Below are positions 42,458 to 50,971 of a stretch of 64,000 nucleotides of DNA, piece by piece (the stretch's first letter is position 1; each line of letters starts with the position of its first letter). Both the position numbers and the translations under genes were made by a program. The stretch spans positions 28,392 to 92,391 of the forward strand of contig CADCCQ010000012.1 of NCBI GenBank assembly GCA_902799955.1, given 5' to 3'. The DNA comes from an uncultured bacterium. GTDB taxonomy: Bacteria; Verrucomicrobiota; Kiritimatiellia; RFP12; UBA1067. The notes under the pieces were generated by a model, which saw nothing but the letters and a program-made list of their open reading frames with translations, ran no database searches and was not told the origin of the DNA.

Positions 42458-44080
42458 ATGAAGCTAAGCCTGGAATCAGTGAAGAACGAAGCCGCCGCCT
42501 GGGAGAAGGCCGGCGTGAAACTGCCCGCGTTCGACGTCGCGGCGATGCGCGCGCAGACGAAGTCCGCCCCCGAGTGGGTTCACTTCGGAGCGGGGAACAT
42601 CTTCAGGGGCTTCATCGGCTCGCTGAACCAGCGCCTTCTGGAGCAGGGCCTCGCGAAGACCGGCATCATCGCCTGCGACACGTTTGACTACGACGTCATC
42701 GACAGGATCTACACGCCGTTCGACAACCTCACGCTCAACGTCCTGCTCAATCCCGACGGAACGACTTCGCGCGAGGTCCTCGCGGGCGTCGCGGAGGGCG
42801 TGAAGGTGAACTTCGCCGACAAGGAGTCGGCCGAACGCCTGAAGGCCGTGTTCCGCAGCCCGTCTCTAAAGATGCTTTCCTTCACCATAACCGAGAAGGG
42901 CTACCAGCTGCGCAGGCACGACTCGTCGCTCATGCCCGTTGTCGAGGCCGACATCGCCGAAGGCCCTGACTCCTCCCGCCACGCCATGTCGATAGTCGCC
43001 GCGCTGCTCCTCGAGCGCTACCGCGCCGGCGGCGCTCCGATGGCCGTGGTGTCGATGGACAACTGCTCGCACAATGGCGAGCGGCTGAAGGCATCCGTCG
43101 TCTTCGTCGCTAAGGCTTGGCGCGAAAGGGGATTCGTCGACGATGGCTTCATCGCATACGTCGAGGACGAGTCGAAGGTCTCCTTCCCGTGGTCGATGAT
43201 CGACAAGATCACCCCACGTCCGCACCCCGCCGTCGAGAAGACGCTTGCCGACGCCGGCATCGAGGGCATGACGCCGATCGTGACCTCCAAGAAGACGTTC
43301 ATCGCGCCGTTCGTCAACGCCGAGCGCCCGCAGTACCTCGTGATCGAGGACAGGTTCCCGAACGGGCGCCCCCCGCTGGAGAAGGTCGGCGTGTACATGA
43401 CCGACCGTGAGACCGTCAACAAGACAGAGCGCATGAAGGTGACGACGTGCCTCAACCCGCTGCACACCGCGATGTCCATGTACGGTTGCCTCCTGGGCTA
43501 CACGCTCATCTGCGAGGAGATGAAGGACGAGGACATCGTGCGCCTCGTCCGGCGCATCGGCTACGTCGAGGGGCTCCCCGTCGTCACCGATCCCGGCATC
43601 CTCTCGCCGAAGGCGTTCCTCGACGAGGTGGTGTGCGAACGGCTCCCCAACCCGTTTATGCCGGACGACCCCAGGCGCATCGCCACCGACACTTCGCAGA
43701 AGGTCGGCATCCGCTTCGGCGAGACGGTCAAGAGCTATATCCAGGAGGGGCGCGACCTCGGAGAGCTGGTCGCGATCCCGCTGGCTATCGCCGGGTGGAT
43801 GCGCTACCTACTGGCGGTGAACGACAAGGGAGAGGAGATGGAGGTCTCTGCGGATCCGCTGAAGGACCACCTCCAGTCCGCCCTGGCCGGCATAAGGTGG
43901 AACGAGCCCTCGTCGTATTCCGGGCAGCTCGCTGGCATCCTCTCCAACGAGACGATCTTCGGCGTCGACCTCACGGCCACGCCGCTGGCGAAGCGGATAG
44001 AAGGCTACTTCCTGCGCCTGCTGGAAGGTCCGGGCTCCGCGCGCCGCCTTCTCCACGACGAGCTGGCGGCGCTGGCGTAG
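42458..44080 (+). CDS. Mannitol dehydrogenase family protein (fructuronate reductase/mannonate oxidoreductase type)
   Basis: Long-chain NAD(P)-dependent polyol dehydrogenase. N-terminal Rossmann fold VHFGAGNIFRGFIGSLNQ near 38-55, SMDNCSHNGERLK near 201-213, MIDKITPRPHP near 247, and CLNPLHTAMSMYGCLLGY near 331-348, which holds the typical K/N/H catalytic region. 540 residues. The family covers mannitol, D-arabinitol and hexuronate enzymes; with eda in the window, hexuronate use is a reasonable inference. Confidence 0.87.
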   Translation: MKLSLESVKNEAAAWEKAGVKLPAFDVAAMRAQTKSAPEWVHFGAGNIFRGFIGSLNQRLLEQGLAKTGIIACDTFDYDVIDRIYTPFDNLTLNVLLNPDGTTSREVLAGVAEGVKVNFADKESAERLKAVFRSPSLKMLSFTITEKGYQLRRHDSSLMPVVEADIAEGPDSSRHAMSIVAALLLERYRAGGAPMAVVSMDNCSHNGERLKASVVFVAKAWRERGFVDDGFIAYVEDESKVSFPWSMIDKITPRPHPAVEKTLADAGIEGMTPIVTSKKTFIAPFVNAERPQYLVIEDRFPNGRPPLEKVGVYMTDRETVNKTERMKVTTCLNPLHTAMSMYGCLLGYTLICEEMKDEDIVRLVRRIGYVEGLPVVTDPGILSPKAFLDEVVCERLPNPFMPDDPRRIATDTSQKVGIRFGETVKSYIQEGRDLGELVAIPLAIAGWMRYLLAVNDKGEEMEVSADPLKDHLQSALAGIRWNEPSSYSGQLAGILSNETIFGVDLTATPLAKRIEGYFLRLLEGPGSARRLLHDELAALA

Positions 44081-44089
44081 TCCGCCCGC

Positions 44090-45538
44090 CTACAGCTTCC
44101 CGACGTACTGCTGGACGCCGAAACCGGCGCGCGCCGGACGGAACATCATTCCGTTCGCCTCCGCGTCGTCGATGAAGCGCTCGTTCTTCGCGTCCCACTT
44201 GAGCTTGCGCCCGAGCTTCATTGCCATGTAGCCGAGCACGCAGGCGACGGACGTCCTCTGCGCCTCCTCCAGCGGCATGGCGAGCGGACCACGCGTGCGC
44301 ATCTCCTCCACCCACTCGCGGTTGTGCTCCATCGGGCGCGGAAGCGGCTTGGACACCGGATCCTCGATAATGCCCTTGCGGCTTGCGGCGATCGGCATCC
44401 CCGCGACCTTGTCCGCCGACACGCCTACGGGATCGCTCTTCGTCTGCTTTCCCGCAAATCCGCAGAAGATCCAGTCGCCGTTCTCGCCGACGAACCGCAC
44501 GCCGCACGGATACTTGCGCGTGGAGGCCATCTTGATCTCCGCGCCGGACGCATACGTCCACGTGATGTCGCAGTCGCCATGGACATCCCACAGCCTGCGC
44601 TTCGGATACACGCACGTGCCCTCGACCGAGACGGGGCCACCCAGCTCCTCGCCAAGGCCGCGGATCGCGGTATCCATGTGGTGCGCGCCCCAGTTGGCGA
44701 CCATGCCCATGGTGTAAGTCTGGATCGTCATCCAGCTTGGACGCGCGAAGCTCACCTTGCCGTTCTTGCCGCGCTGGTGGCTGCGCAGCTGCGAGTACGG
44801 CGCATCAGGCGTGGAGCCCAGCCACATGTTCCAGTCGAAGCCGGCGGGGACCGGCTCCTCAAGGGGAAGCTTGTATTCCTTCGGGTCGTCCGGAACGCCT
44901 ACCTCCACGCGCACAATCTTGCCGATACGCCCTTCGCGCGCACATTCGACGGCGTGGATGAAGTTCTCCTCTGTGCGCTGCTGCGTACCCGTGCGCAGGA
45001 TGCGGTTGTACTTCTTCGCGGCATCGACGATGGCGCGTCCTTCGCCGATCGTGAGCGCCATCGGCTTCTGGAGGAACACATCCTTCCCTGCTCGGCACGC
45101 CTCGACGGCCATCTGCGCATGCCAGAAGTCGGGCGTGGCGATCAGGACGCCGTCAATCGCGGGATCGGCAAGCAGCTTGCGGTAGTCGGCGTAGCAACGT
45201 GAATCCGCCACGAGGTCACGTCCCTGCATTTTCGGCCCCTTCCTCGCAAGTTCCTTGCGCAGGCTCTGGAGGCGGTCAGGATCGACATCCGAGAGCGCAA
45301 TGAAATCGCAGTACGCCTTCCCGCCGTTCGCGAGGCACGCCGGCACGTTGTAGGTGTGCGCAATGCGCCCGCACCCGATCACGCCGAGCGCAAGCTTCTT
45401 CGACGGCGCGGACGCGCCCAGCACGCTTGCGGGGACTATCGTCGGCGCGACGCCTGCCGCGAGGATGCTTGCGAACCCTGCGGCCGACCGCCTGCAGAAG
45501 TCGCGTCTTGAGATTCCACTGGAAATGCTGTTTGCCAT
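44090..45538 (-). CDS. TAT-exported Gfo/Idh/MocA family oxidoreductase
   Basis: Twin-arginine signal ISRRDFCRRSAAGFASILAAG, then a Rossmann domain (LALGVIGCGRIAHTYNVPA near 49-67), DVFLQKPMALTIGEGR near 140-155 with the KP motif, and the C-terminal alpha/beta domain (NWGAHHMDTAIRGLGEELGGPV). Such secreted members are abundant in Planctomycetes, Verrucomicrobia and Lentisphaerae and some act as glycosidases or sugar oxidoreductases with tightly bound NAD. 482 residues. AGGAAAGGA before the ATG. Substrate unknown. Confidence 0.9.
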   Translation of the reverse strand: MANSISSGISRRDFCRRSAAGFASILAAGVAPTIVPASVLGASAPSKKLALGVIGCGRIAHTYNVPACLANGGKAYCDFIALSDVDPDRLQSLRKELARKGPKMQGRDLVADSRCYADYRKLLADPAIDGVLIATPDFWHAQMAVEACRAGKDVFLQKPMALTIGEGRAIVDAAKKYNRILRTGTQQRTEENFIHAVECAREGRIGKIVRVEVGVPDDPKEYKLPLEEPVPAGFDWNMWLGSTPDAPYSQLRSHQRGKNGKVSFARPSWMTIQTYTMGMVANWGAHHMDTAIRGLGEELGGPVSVEGTCVYPKRRLWDVHGDCDITWTYASGAEIKMASTRKYPCGVRFVGENGDWIFCGFAGKQTKSDPVGVSADKVAGMPIAASRKGIIEDPVSKPLPRPMEHNREWVEEMRTRGPLAMPLEEAQRTSVACVLGYMAMKLGRKLKWDAKNERFIDDAEANGMMFRPARAGFGVQQYVGKL

Positions 45539-45564
45539 GTCGTTCGTTCCTTTCCTGTCCCAGT

Positions 45565-45593
45565 ATTATACAATTTCATAAGGCTCCGGTCAA
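45565..45593 (-). promoter_or_regulatory. Promoter of the Gfo/Idh gene
   Basis: On the minus strand TTGACC (45593-45588), 17-nt spacer, TATAAT (45570-45565). Confidence 0.85.
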
Positions 45594-45613
45594 GTGCGCA
45601 TCGCTCAATAATC

Positions 45614-45677
45614 TTCCGTATGGAATTCTCAAATCCAAAATCCTACCTTGCCTTTTGGGGGTTGGGTGTGATATAAT
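45614..45677 (+). promoter_or_regulatory. Promoter module C, copy 1, for the MntA-HepT pair
   Basis: TTCCGTATGGAATTCTCA (45614-45631), then CAAATCCAAAATCC (45630-45643), TTGCCT (45648-45653), 18-nt spacer, GGTGTGATATAAT with -10 at 45672-45677. The last 48 bp recur at 46623-46670 with identical spacing. The GAATTC part also occurs in element B. Confidence 0.85.
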
Positions 45678-45763
45678 GTTGTCACTTTCGCGCGGGAACC
45701 CGTGGGTGCGGTTGACCGAGCGGAGGCAGGTATGGTTCGGGAATAGGCAGGCGACAAGACAAT

Positions 45764-46063
45764 ATGTGCATGTTGGACGAGATTCGCGCGAAGCGTGACG
45801 AGATCTACGCTATCGCGAGGAGGCACAAAGCTGAAAAGCTCTGGGTCTTCGGTTCGTGCGCCCGCAGGGAGGAACGCCCCGACAGCGACGTGGACTTCCT
45901 GGTGAAATGGATGCCAGGAGAGTATAGCTGGCGTAACGAACGTGCGATGACATCAGCATACGAGAAATTGCTTGGAAACAAGGTTGATCTTGTCTCCTCC
46001 AGGATTCTGCCTCATTCGCTTGGCTTTGCGCATCGTGTCTGCAGGGAGGCGGTGCCGTTATGA
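45764..46063 (+). CDS. mntA: MNT-type nucleotidyltransferase antitoxin (MntA-like)
   Basis: Minimal nucleotidyltransferase with VFGSCARREERPDSDVDFLV: the GSx10DxD motif near residues 31-44 binds metal and nucleotide. In known pairs MntA adds AMP units to a tyrosine of its HEPN partner and silences it. 99 residues. ATG overlap with the next gene (ATGA), the normal layout for such modules. No clear ribosome site; the 80-nt leader contains GC-rich inverted parts. Confidence 0.9.
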   Translation: MCMLDEIRAKRDEIYAIARRHKAEKLWVFGSCARREERPDSDVDFLVKWMPGEYSWRNERAMTSAYEKLLGNKVDLVSSRILPHSLGFAHRVCREAVPL

Positions 46064-46455
46064 CCGATCCGTCGCTTTACCGGGATGATTCTCGCGTCCG
46101 CCACATGTTGGATGCAATGGAACGCATAACCGAGCTGTGCAAGGGCTTGGGGCGTGAACAATTGCGCCAACATGAAAACACGACAGAGATGATACTTTTT
46201 AACCTGATGGTATTGGGTGAGGCGTCCAATAACATCACCCGTGAGTTTGCCGCCAAGAATCCAAATGTGGATTGGAAGGGACTTGCGGGAGTTAGGCATA
46301 AGATCGTGCATGACTATGCCGATATAGATTACGACACCATTTGGGACATACTGCAAAACGACATTCCAGGTGAATATGAAAAGGTGAAGGCGGTTGCCGC
46401 AACACTACCGCCAGAACCGACGCAGCCGCCGCCCAATATGGCGGATTTCCTATAG
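46060..46455 (+). CDS. hepT: HEPN domain RNase toxin (HepT/DUF86 family)
   Basis: All-helical HEPN protein; the active motif R-x4-H-x-Y is present as RHKIVHDY near residues 84-91 (catalytic R and H, and the Tyr that MntA modifies). MILFNLMVLGEASNNITREF near 45-64 is the usual dimer helix. 131 residues with a Pro-rich tail. Together with the preceding gene it forms a type VII-like toxin-antitoxin module, often a defence or plasmid-stability element. Confidence 0.92.
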   Translation: MTDPSLYRDDSRVRHMLDAMERITELCKGLGREQLRQHENTTEMILFNLMVLGEASNNITREFAAKNPNVDWKGLAGVRHKIVHDYADIDYDTIWDILQNDIPGEYEKVKAVAATLPPEPTQPPPNMADFL

Positions 46456-46525
46456 TAGAAACTAGGTCTAACCTACTTTCAACTGTTATGCCAAATCCCT
46501 CGTGTGGAAAACAGATGGAAAGAAT

Positions 46526-46555
46526 GCGCGGGCGAGTTAGCCCGTGCTTCTCTTC
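46526..46555 (+). terminator. Terminator after the MntA-HepT pair
   Basis: 8-bp stem GCGCGGGC/GCCCGTGC (one G-T) with loop GAGTTA, then TTCTCTTC. Confidence 0.65.
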
Positions 46556-46622
46556 AAAGTTGTCAATGTTGTTTCCTATTCTCAATATGTTGGCGTGAAT
46601 AACGGAGATGCGCCCTTTTACA

Positions 46623-46670
46623 CAAATCCAAAATCCGCCCTTGCTTTTTGTGAGTGTGGTGTGATATAAT
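46623..46670 (+). promoter_or_regulatory. Promoter module C, copy 2
   Basis: CAAATCCAAAATCC (46623-46636), TTGCTT (46641-46646), 18-nt spacer, GGTGTGATATAAT with -10 at 46665-46670. Same spacing as copy 1. It points into the structured region ahead of the GIY-YIG gene. Confidence 0.85.
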
Positions 46671-46676
46671 TCTCTT

Positions 46677-47010
46677 GTTCTGTTGAAGGGCGGGCAATGC
46701 CGCCTTGACGCAGAGCGCTAGATTTCCCGCGTGGGCGGGCGGCGAAGAATAGTAGCCGCAGCCGCGTTTGGGACGCGTCAAGGGTGAAGCCTGAGAAACT
46801 AAACTCAAAAGACGCATTGAAGAAGCACTGCCTTCGTGCAGTTTCGCCTCCTTCGGTGTATCTTTTGAAGGTTCTCTCAGGCACCTACCCTTGATGCATC
46901 GAGGGAGGTGCTATGTTTCCACCACCGCCCCGATGTCTGAAAAAGGGAACGACACGTTGCACTTGGTTCTCGCGCCGAGGGTGTCAACGTGCAAGCAACA
47001 GGTGCGGGAG
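46677..47010 (+). ncRNA. Candidate structured RNA / leader upstream of a GIY-YIG protein
   Basis: A promoter is followed by about 340 nt without a plausible gene. A nested long stem is visible: 46772-46785 pairs with 46887-46900 (12 Watson-Crick pairs and one G-T of 14), 46790-46796 with 46875-46881 (7 of 7), and 46805-46812 with 46861-46868 (8 of 8), closing over smaller hairpins at 46825-46857. CCTTGACGC (46703-46711) is a perfect complement of 46775-46783, so two stems exclude each other, as in attenuators and riboswitches. Another hairpin (46953-46991) adjoins the gene. No known RNA class (6S, RNase P, tmRNA, SRP) is recognised. Confidence 0.45.
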
Positions 47011-47021
47011 AGAAGGCAATA

Positions 47022-47561
47022 ATGAAAAATAAGGGTGCTATTAGACCAAACACCGGATCGGTCGTCCGGCAGTTTACGGTGTCGGAACCATTCGAGATCA
47101 AACTTCAGGGCAGACGTTTCTTAGACCGGAAAGATTGCTGTAAAAATTTCTTTTCTGGAAAGGCACGGAAATACAGGAACAGAATAGGATGTTATGTTTT
47201 TTCTCTCCGCACGGCAAGAGGTTCTCTGCCGTTCTATGTGGGCAAAACATGGAAGTCATTTGAGTCGGAAGTGTTTACCACGCACAAAACCTCTGATCAT
47301 TATCAGAGGATTGTGATGAATAACAAGGGTACGCCGACTTTGACGTTTGTTTCCTTAGAAACGTGCCAAGGCCCCACTCCACAGACAGTCATAACAGAGT
47401 TAGAGAGACATCTCATCAAGATGGCATATATGCGGAATGAACGACTGAGCAACATACAAGGTAGGCCGAAAACACGGTGGTCAATAAAGGGTGTTGTTGC
47501 AACTGGACCAGGTGCGCCGACGACGAATGAGCGGTTGTTCAAAGAACTTATGGGATATTGA
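47022..47561 (+). CDS. GIY-YIG-like nuclease domain protein
   Basis: The core matches the GIY-YIG layout: IGCYVFSLRTA near 52-62 (GCY-V-F in place of GIY), LPFYVGKTWKSFESEVF near 65-81 (YVG for YIG, then K/E residues), and a later ITELERHLIKMA near 126 with the metal-binding Glu. The ending is basic. 179 residues. ATG at 47022 follows GGAGAGAAGG; an upstream GTG at 46989 lies in a hairpin. Codon use is AT-richer than the surroundings, a sign of transfer. Homing, repair or mobile-element roles are possible. Confidence 0.7.
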   Translation: MKNKGAIRPNTGSVVRQFTVSEPFEIKLQGRRFLDRKDCCKNFFSGKARKYRNRIGCYVFSLRTARGSLPFYVGKTWKSFESEVFTTHKTSDHYQRIVMNNKGTPTLTFVSLETCQGPTPQTVITELERHLIKMAYMRNERLSNIQGRPKTRWSIKGVVATGPGAPTTNERLFKELMGY

Positions 47562-47577
47562 AATCACGGGAGGATTT

Positions 47578-48753
47578 ATGAGCATCAAGAAAATCATAAC
47601 AGCTGGATTAATGGCGATGGTTGCAATGTCCGCCCTCGCGACGCCGACGATCACGGGTGTGACGGCACAGCAGCGATATCCGTGGAACGGGAAGGTTGAT
47701 ATCTCGTACACGGTGACGGGCGACATTGCAGCGGAGGCGAAACAGCGAGCGGTGTTCACTTCGTTGAAGGTGACGGCCATCGACATGGTGGCGAACACGA
47801 CAAACGTTGCGACACAACTTTCCGGCGACACGGCTCTCACCGCAGGTACGCACAAGTTCGTGTGGGACATGAACGCCGAAGGTCTTACGTTCAAGTCGAG
47901 CAATGTGGTGTTCAACGTCTCGTGCGAAACGACTCCTGCGACCTACTGCGTAATTGACCTCTCCTCAGGTGCGAATGCCACAAGCTATCCCGTCACGTAT
48001 TTGGCTGAGCCGCCCAGCGGCGGATTTGGTGTGGATGAATACAAGACAACGAAATTTGTGCTGAGGCGGCTTGAGGCGGGAACATTCATCATGGGGGATG
48101 ATCAGAACAATGAATCACATCGTGTCACGCTCACCAATCCTTTTTTCTGCGGCATCATTGAAGTCACGCAGAAACAGTACACGCTTGTTATGGGGGCGAA
48201 TCCGTGCTCATCAACTTCATACGGCAAGGGCGATACGTACCCTGTACATTACGTTTCCTACGATATGATACGCGGTACTTCGAATGGCGCAAAGTGGCCG
48301 TCGTCGCCTGCGGTGGATTCATCATCGTTCATGGGCAAACTGCGCGCTCGTACTGGTCTTGACTTTGATCTGCCCACTGAAGCGCAATGGGAGTACGCAT
48401 GTCGAGCAGGCACAACAACGACATACAGTTATGGTAATTCAGCGAGTGGATACTACATGTGGTATAGTAATAACTCAGACTCCATGGCGCACCCTGTAGT
48501 GACGAAGTATTCTAACCAATGGGGATTCTGGGATATGCATGGAAACGTGTGGGAGTGGTGTCTTGACTGGTCGGGCACTTTGGCGTATGGCGAAGATCCC
48601 AAGGGCTCTTTAATGGGGGCACATCGAGTGTTGCGTGGTGGCTGCTTTGGCAGCAACGCAGACCGCTGTACCTCTTCCATTCAGGGTAGCTATCCTCCAT
48701 CGGAAGTGCGCAACACCTGCGGTTTTCGTATAGCCAGAATTCTGCCAGAATGA
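47578..48753 (+). CDS. Exported SUMF1/FGE-sulfatase domain protein
   Basis: Signal peptide (ITAGLMAMVAMSALA). Residues 20-140 are a beta-rich N-terminal region (AQQRYPWNGKVDISYTVTGD). The rest is a formylglycine-generating-enzyme-like fold: MGDDQNNESHRVTLTNPFFCGIIEVTQKQY in pieces, LPTEAQWEYACRAGT near 280, NQWGFWDMHGNVWEWCLDW near 325, and VLRGGCFGSNADRC to CGFRIAR. Without the catalytic Cys pair clearly placed, an activity cannot be claimed; many such secreted members are binding proteins. GGGAGGA before the ATG, 16 bp after the GIY-YIG gene. Confidence 0.88.
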   Translation: MSIKKIITAGLMAMVAMSALATPTITGVTAQQRYPWNGKVDISYTVTGDIAAEAKQRAVFTSLKVTAIDMVANTTNVATQLSGDTALTAGTHKFVWDMNAEGLTFKSSNVVFNVSCETTPATYCVIDLSSGANATSYPVTYLAEPPSGGFGVDEYKTTKFVLRRLEAGTFIMGDDQNNESHRVTLTNPFFCGIIEVTQKQYTLVMGANPCSSTSYGKGDTYPVHYVSYDMIRGTSNGAKWPSSPAVDSSSFMGKLRARTGLDFDLPTEAQWEYACRAGTTTTYSYGNSASGYYMWYSNNSDSMAHPVVTKYSNQWGFWDMHGNVWEWCLDWSGTLAYGEDPKGSLMGAHRVLRGGCFGSNADRCTSSIQGSYPPSEVRNTCGFRIARILPE

Positions 48754-48789
48754 GATGATGAAATAAGATCGCAAAAAGGAGAAATCCAA

Positions 48790-50682
48790 ATGAATAAGTT
48801 CTTGATAACAGGTTGCTTGTTTACGGCTACTGCATTATCAGTGCATGGCGCGACGATGTGTTCGGGCGAGAGTGCGGCGGTAGCGCTTGATCTTGCAACC
48901 GGCACTCGCGCGATTTCGGCGAGCGAGACGATTCACTACTCGACCGCGTGGGTGGATGGTGCGGCTGCGGACGCAATGGCAGTTGTCGAGGTGAACGGTG
49001 AGACGCTGTCGTCTATGGCTGGTAGCGGGGCAGTCACGTGGACGCCTCAACACAACGGGAACTACACACTTACGCACAAGGTGATGTCTGGCGGAACGCA
49101 GGTTGGCGAAACGCTAACGGCGACGTTCTTTGTTGAGCCGGCGAATCCTGTCTTGAATCCGGTAAGCGGGACTACGTTCGATTCATCGCTTTCGGTGTCG
49201 ATGTCGTGTCCGACGGAAGGGGCAACGATACACTTTACGACGAATGGGACGGAGCCGACGGCAGAGGGTCCCGAGTACAGACGGTTCAAGATATACGGCA
49301 AGACGACGGTCAAGGCGGTTGCCGAGAAGAACGGGCTGTTGAGCGAGGTGGTGACGGCGGAGTATGCGCTTGGGCAATGCGCCGATCCCGTGTTCTCGCT
49401 TGCGGACGGGGCGGAGTTTGAGCATTCGAACCAGGAGGTGTCGATCGCGTGGAACAACGACGGCGTGCTGCGCTACACGCTGGACGGGAGCGAGCCGACG
49501 GCGGAGAGCCCGATCTACGAAGGGCCGTTCTCGTTCAGCGAGTCGGTCGTGGTGAAGGCCAAGGTGTTCAGCGACGATTTCTTCGACTCGTCTGTCGTGA
49601 CGGCGAGTCTGACGCGCGTATGGGTGAACGTGGCGACGCCGGTGGTTGACGCGTCGTCGTCGTTCACGGGGTCGAAGACGAAGGTGTCGATCTCCTGCGC
49701 GACGGAGGGCGCGGTCGTGCGCTACACGCTGAACGGCAGCGAGCCGAATTCCCATTCGACGAAGTACACGGGGCCGTTCTACGTGACGGACAGCTGCACG
49801 GTGAAGGCGTACGCGGTGATGCCGGACTACCTCAATTCCGAGGTGGCGACGTTCGCGATCGAGAAGGTGTGGGTCATCGGGGATACGATGGGCAAGCCGG
49901 ATCACGGGTTCACGACGAGTGGCGACGGCGACGCGGGCTGGACGCGCGTGACGGATGCGACGGCGCCGAACGGCGAGGCGATGAAGTCAGGGACAATCAC
50001 GCATGAGCAGAGTTCCGTCCTTTCCACGACGGTGATGGGTCCGGGGACGCTCTCGTTCTCGTGGCGCACGTCGTGCGAGCAGGACGACGATTACGAGTGG
50101 GACCATGCCGAGCTGGCTGTGGACGGCGTTGTGAAGCTGCGTCTGAACGGCGTTACGGCTTGGACGGCGGCGTCAACGGAGATCACGGGCGACGGCGAGC
50201 ATGTGATCGAGTGGCGGTATGTGAAGGACGACGTGGAGAGCGAGGGAGAGGACGCTGCGTGGGTGGCGAACTACAGCTGGGCGAGCGCTTGGACGGCCAC
50301 GCGGACGACGGAGGTGCCCGTGCCGTATGCGTGGCTCACGGCGAATGATCCCGACGTGGTGGACGAATACGAGGCGTATGAAGCGGCGGCGAAATTGACG
50401 GGCGCAAATGGATACAAGGTCTGGGAGAGCTATGTGATAGGGGCGAATCCCAACGACGCGAACGACTTCTTGAAGATAACGGCCTTCCCGATGAAGGCGG
50501 ACGGCACGCCGGACTTTGCCAACATCACAATCTATCCGCCGAAATCGCAGTGGAACGTGCAAGGTGCGACGCCGGTACTGAAGGGAACGGCTACCCTTGG
50601 TACAAGCCTTGATTGGCAGACTGTGACAGACTTGAATAAAGCATCCCTCAGATTTTTCAAGATCGAAGTCCATCTGCCCTAG
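48790..50682 (+). CDS. Exported protein with three CHB_HEX_C repeats and a lineage-type C-terminal module
   Basis: Signal peptide (FLITGCLFTATALSVHG). After an N-terminal Ig-like region, three chitobiase C-terminal-type repeats follow, each with a x-YTLDGSEPT-like turn: IHFTTNGTEPT near 148, LRYTLDGSEPT near 226 and VRYTLNGSEPN near 314. Residues 360-510 form a jelly-roll-like segment (GTLSFSWRTSC, HVIEWRYVKD). The end (PYAWLTANDP, GYKVWESYVIGANPND, SLRFFKIEVHLP) looks like a sorting or adhesion module. AAAGGAG before the ATG. 630 residues. Role presumably surface binding. Confidence 0.8.
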   Translation: MNKFLITGCLFTATALSVHGATMCSGESAAVALDLATGTRAISASETIHYSTAWVDGAAADAMAVVEVNGETLSSMAGSGAVTWTPQHNGNYTLTHKVMSGGTQVGETLTATFFVEPANPVLNPVSGTTFDSSLSVSMSCPTEGATIHFTTNGTEPTAEGPEYRRFKIYGKTTVKAVAEKNGLLSEVVTAEYALGQCADPVFSLADGAEFEHSNQEVSIAWNNDGVLRYTLDGSEPTAESPIYEGPFSFSESVVVKAKVFSDDFFDSSVVTASLTRVWVNVATPVVDASSSFTGSKTKVSISCATEGAVVRYTLNGSEPNSHSTKYTGPFYVTDSCTVKAYAVMPDYLNSEVATFAIEKVWVIGDTMGKPDHGFTTSGDGDAGWTRVTDATAPNGEAMKSGTITHEQSSVLSTTVMGPGTLSFSWRTSCEQDDDYEWDHAELAVDGVVKLRLNGVTAWTAASTEITGDGEHVIEWRYVKDDVESEGEDAAWVANYSWASAWTATRTTEVPVPYAWLTANDPDVVDEYEAYEAAAKLTGANGYKVWESYVIGANPNDANDFLKITAFPMKADGTPDFANITIYPPKSQWNVQGATPVLKGTATLGTSLDWQTVTDLNKASLRFFKIEVHLP

Positions 50683-50705
50683 GTGTCTTTATAGCCAGTA
50701 CCACG

Positions 50706-50820
50706 AACCCTTGTGGGGACACTCCCCGCAAGGGTTTCTCGCTATATTGCGAAAATTGCCAGAAAGCGAAGGTTCTATGCGGTTTTGTTGGATTGAGAAT
50801 TTTCCGCACTGAATTCTCAT
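50706..50820 (+). repeat. Dispersed element B, copy 2
   Basis: 13-bp hairpin AACCCTTGTGGGG, loop ACACT, CCCCGCAAGGGTT (50706-50736), then CGCTATATTG, and TTCCGCACTGAATTCTCAT at 50802-50820. Compared with copy 1 the lower stem differs on both sides with pairing kept. Confidence 0.8.
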
Positions 50821-50927
50821 TTTTATTTTCGGCAGTGACAATATGGTTTTGTGGCAGTGTAATACTTGTATATGTACATTCTGACGAAGAGGAAAGTTGT
50901 ACGGAAGTAGAGACAACAATGTTTTGT

Positions 50928-50938
50928 TGTGGTAGAAT
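50928..50938 (+). promoter_or_regulatory. Extended -10 promoter of the GH106 gene
   Basis: GTTGTGGTAGAAT, -10 at 50933-50938; the leader of about 27 nt has AAAAGGAGAG before the ATG. The rest of the gap 50821-50927 shows nothing else I can name. Confidence 0.75.
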
Positions 50939-50971
50939 ATTACATAAAATGATGTTGAAAAGGAGAGCCGA

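Noticed and set aside
46677..46900. Structured region as 6S RNA, tmRNA, RNase P RNA or SRP RNA
   Set aside because: None of the conserved cores of these RNAs could be found.
46989..47561. Group I intron with a GIY-YIG homing endonuclease
   Set aside because: No split host gene and no recognisable P3-P7 core; cannot be supported from the sequence.
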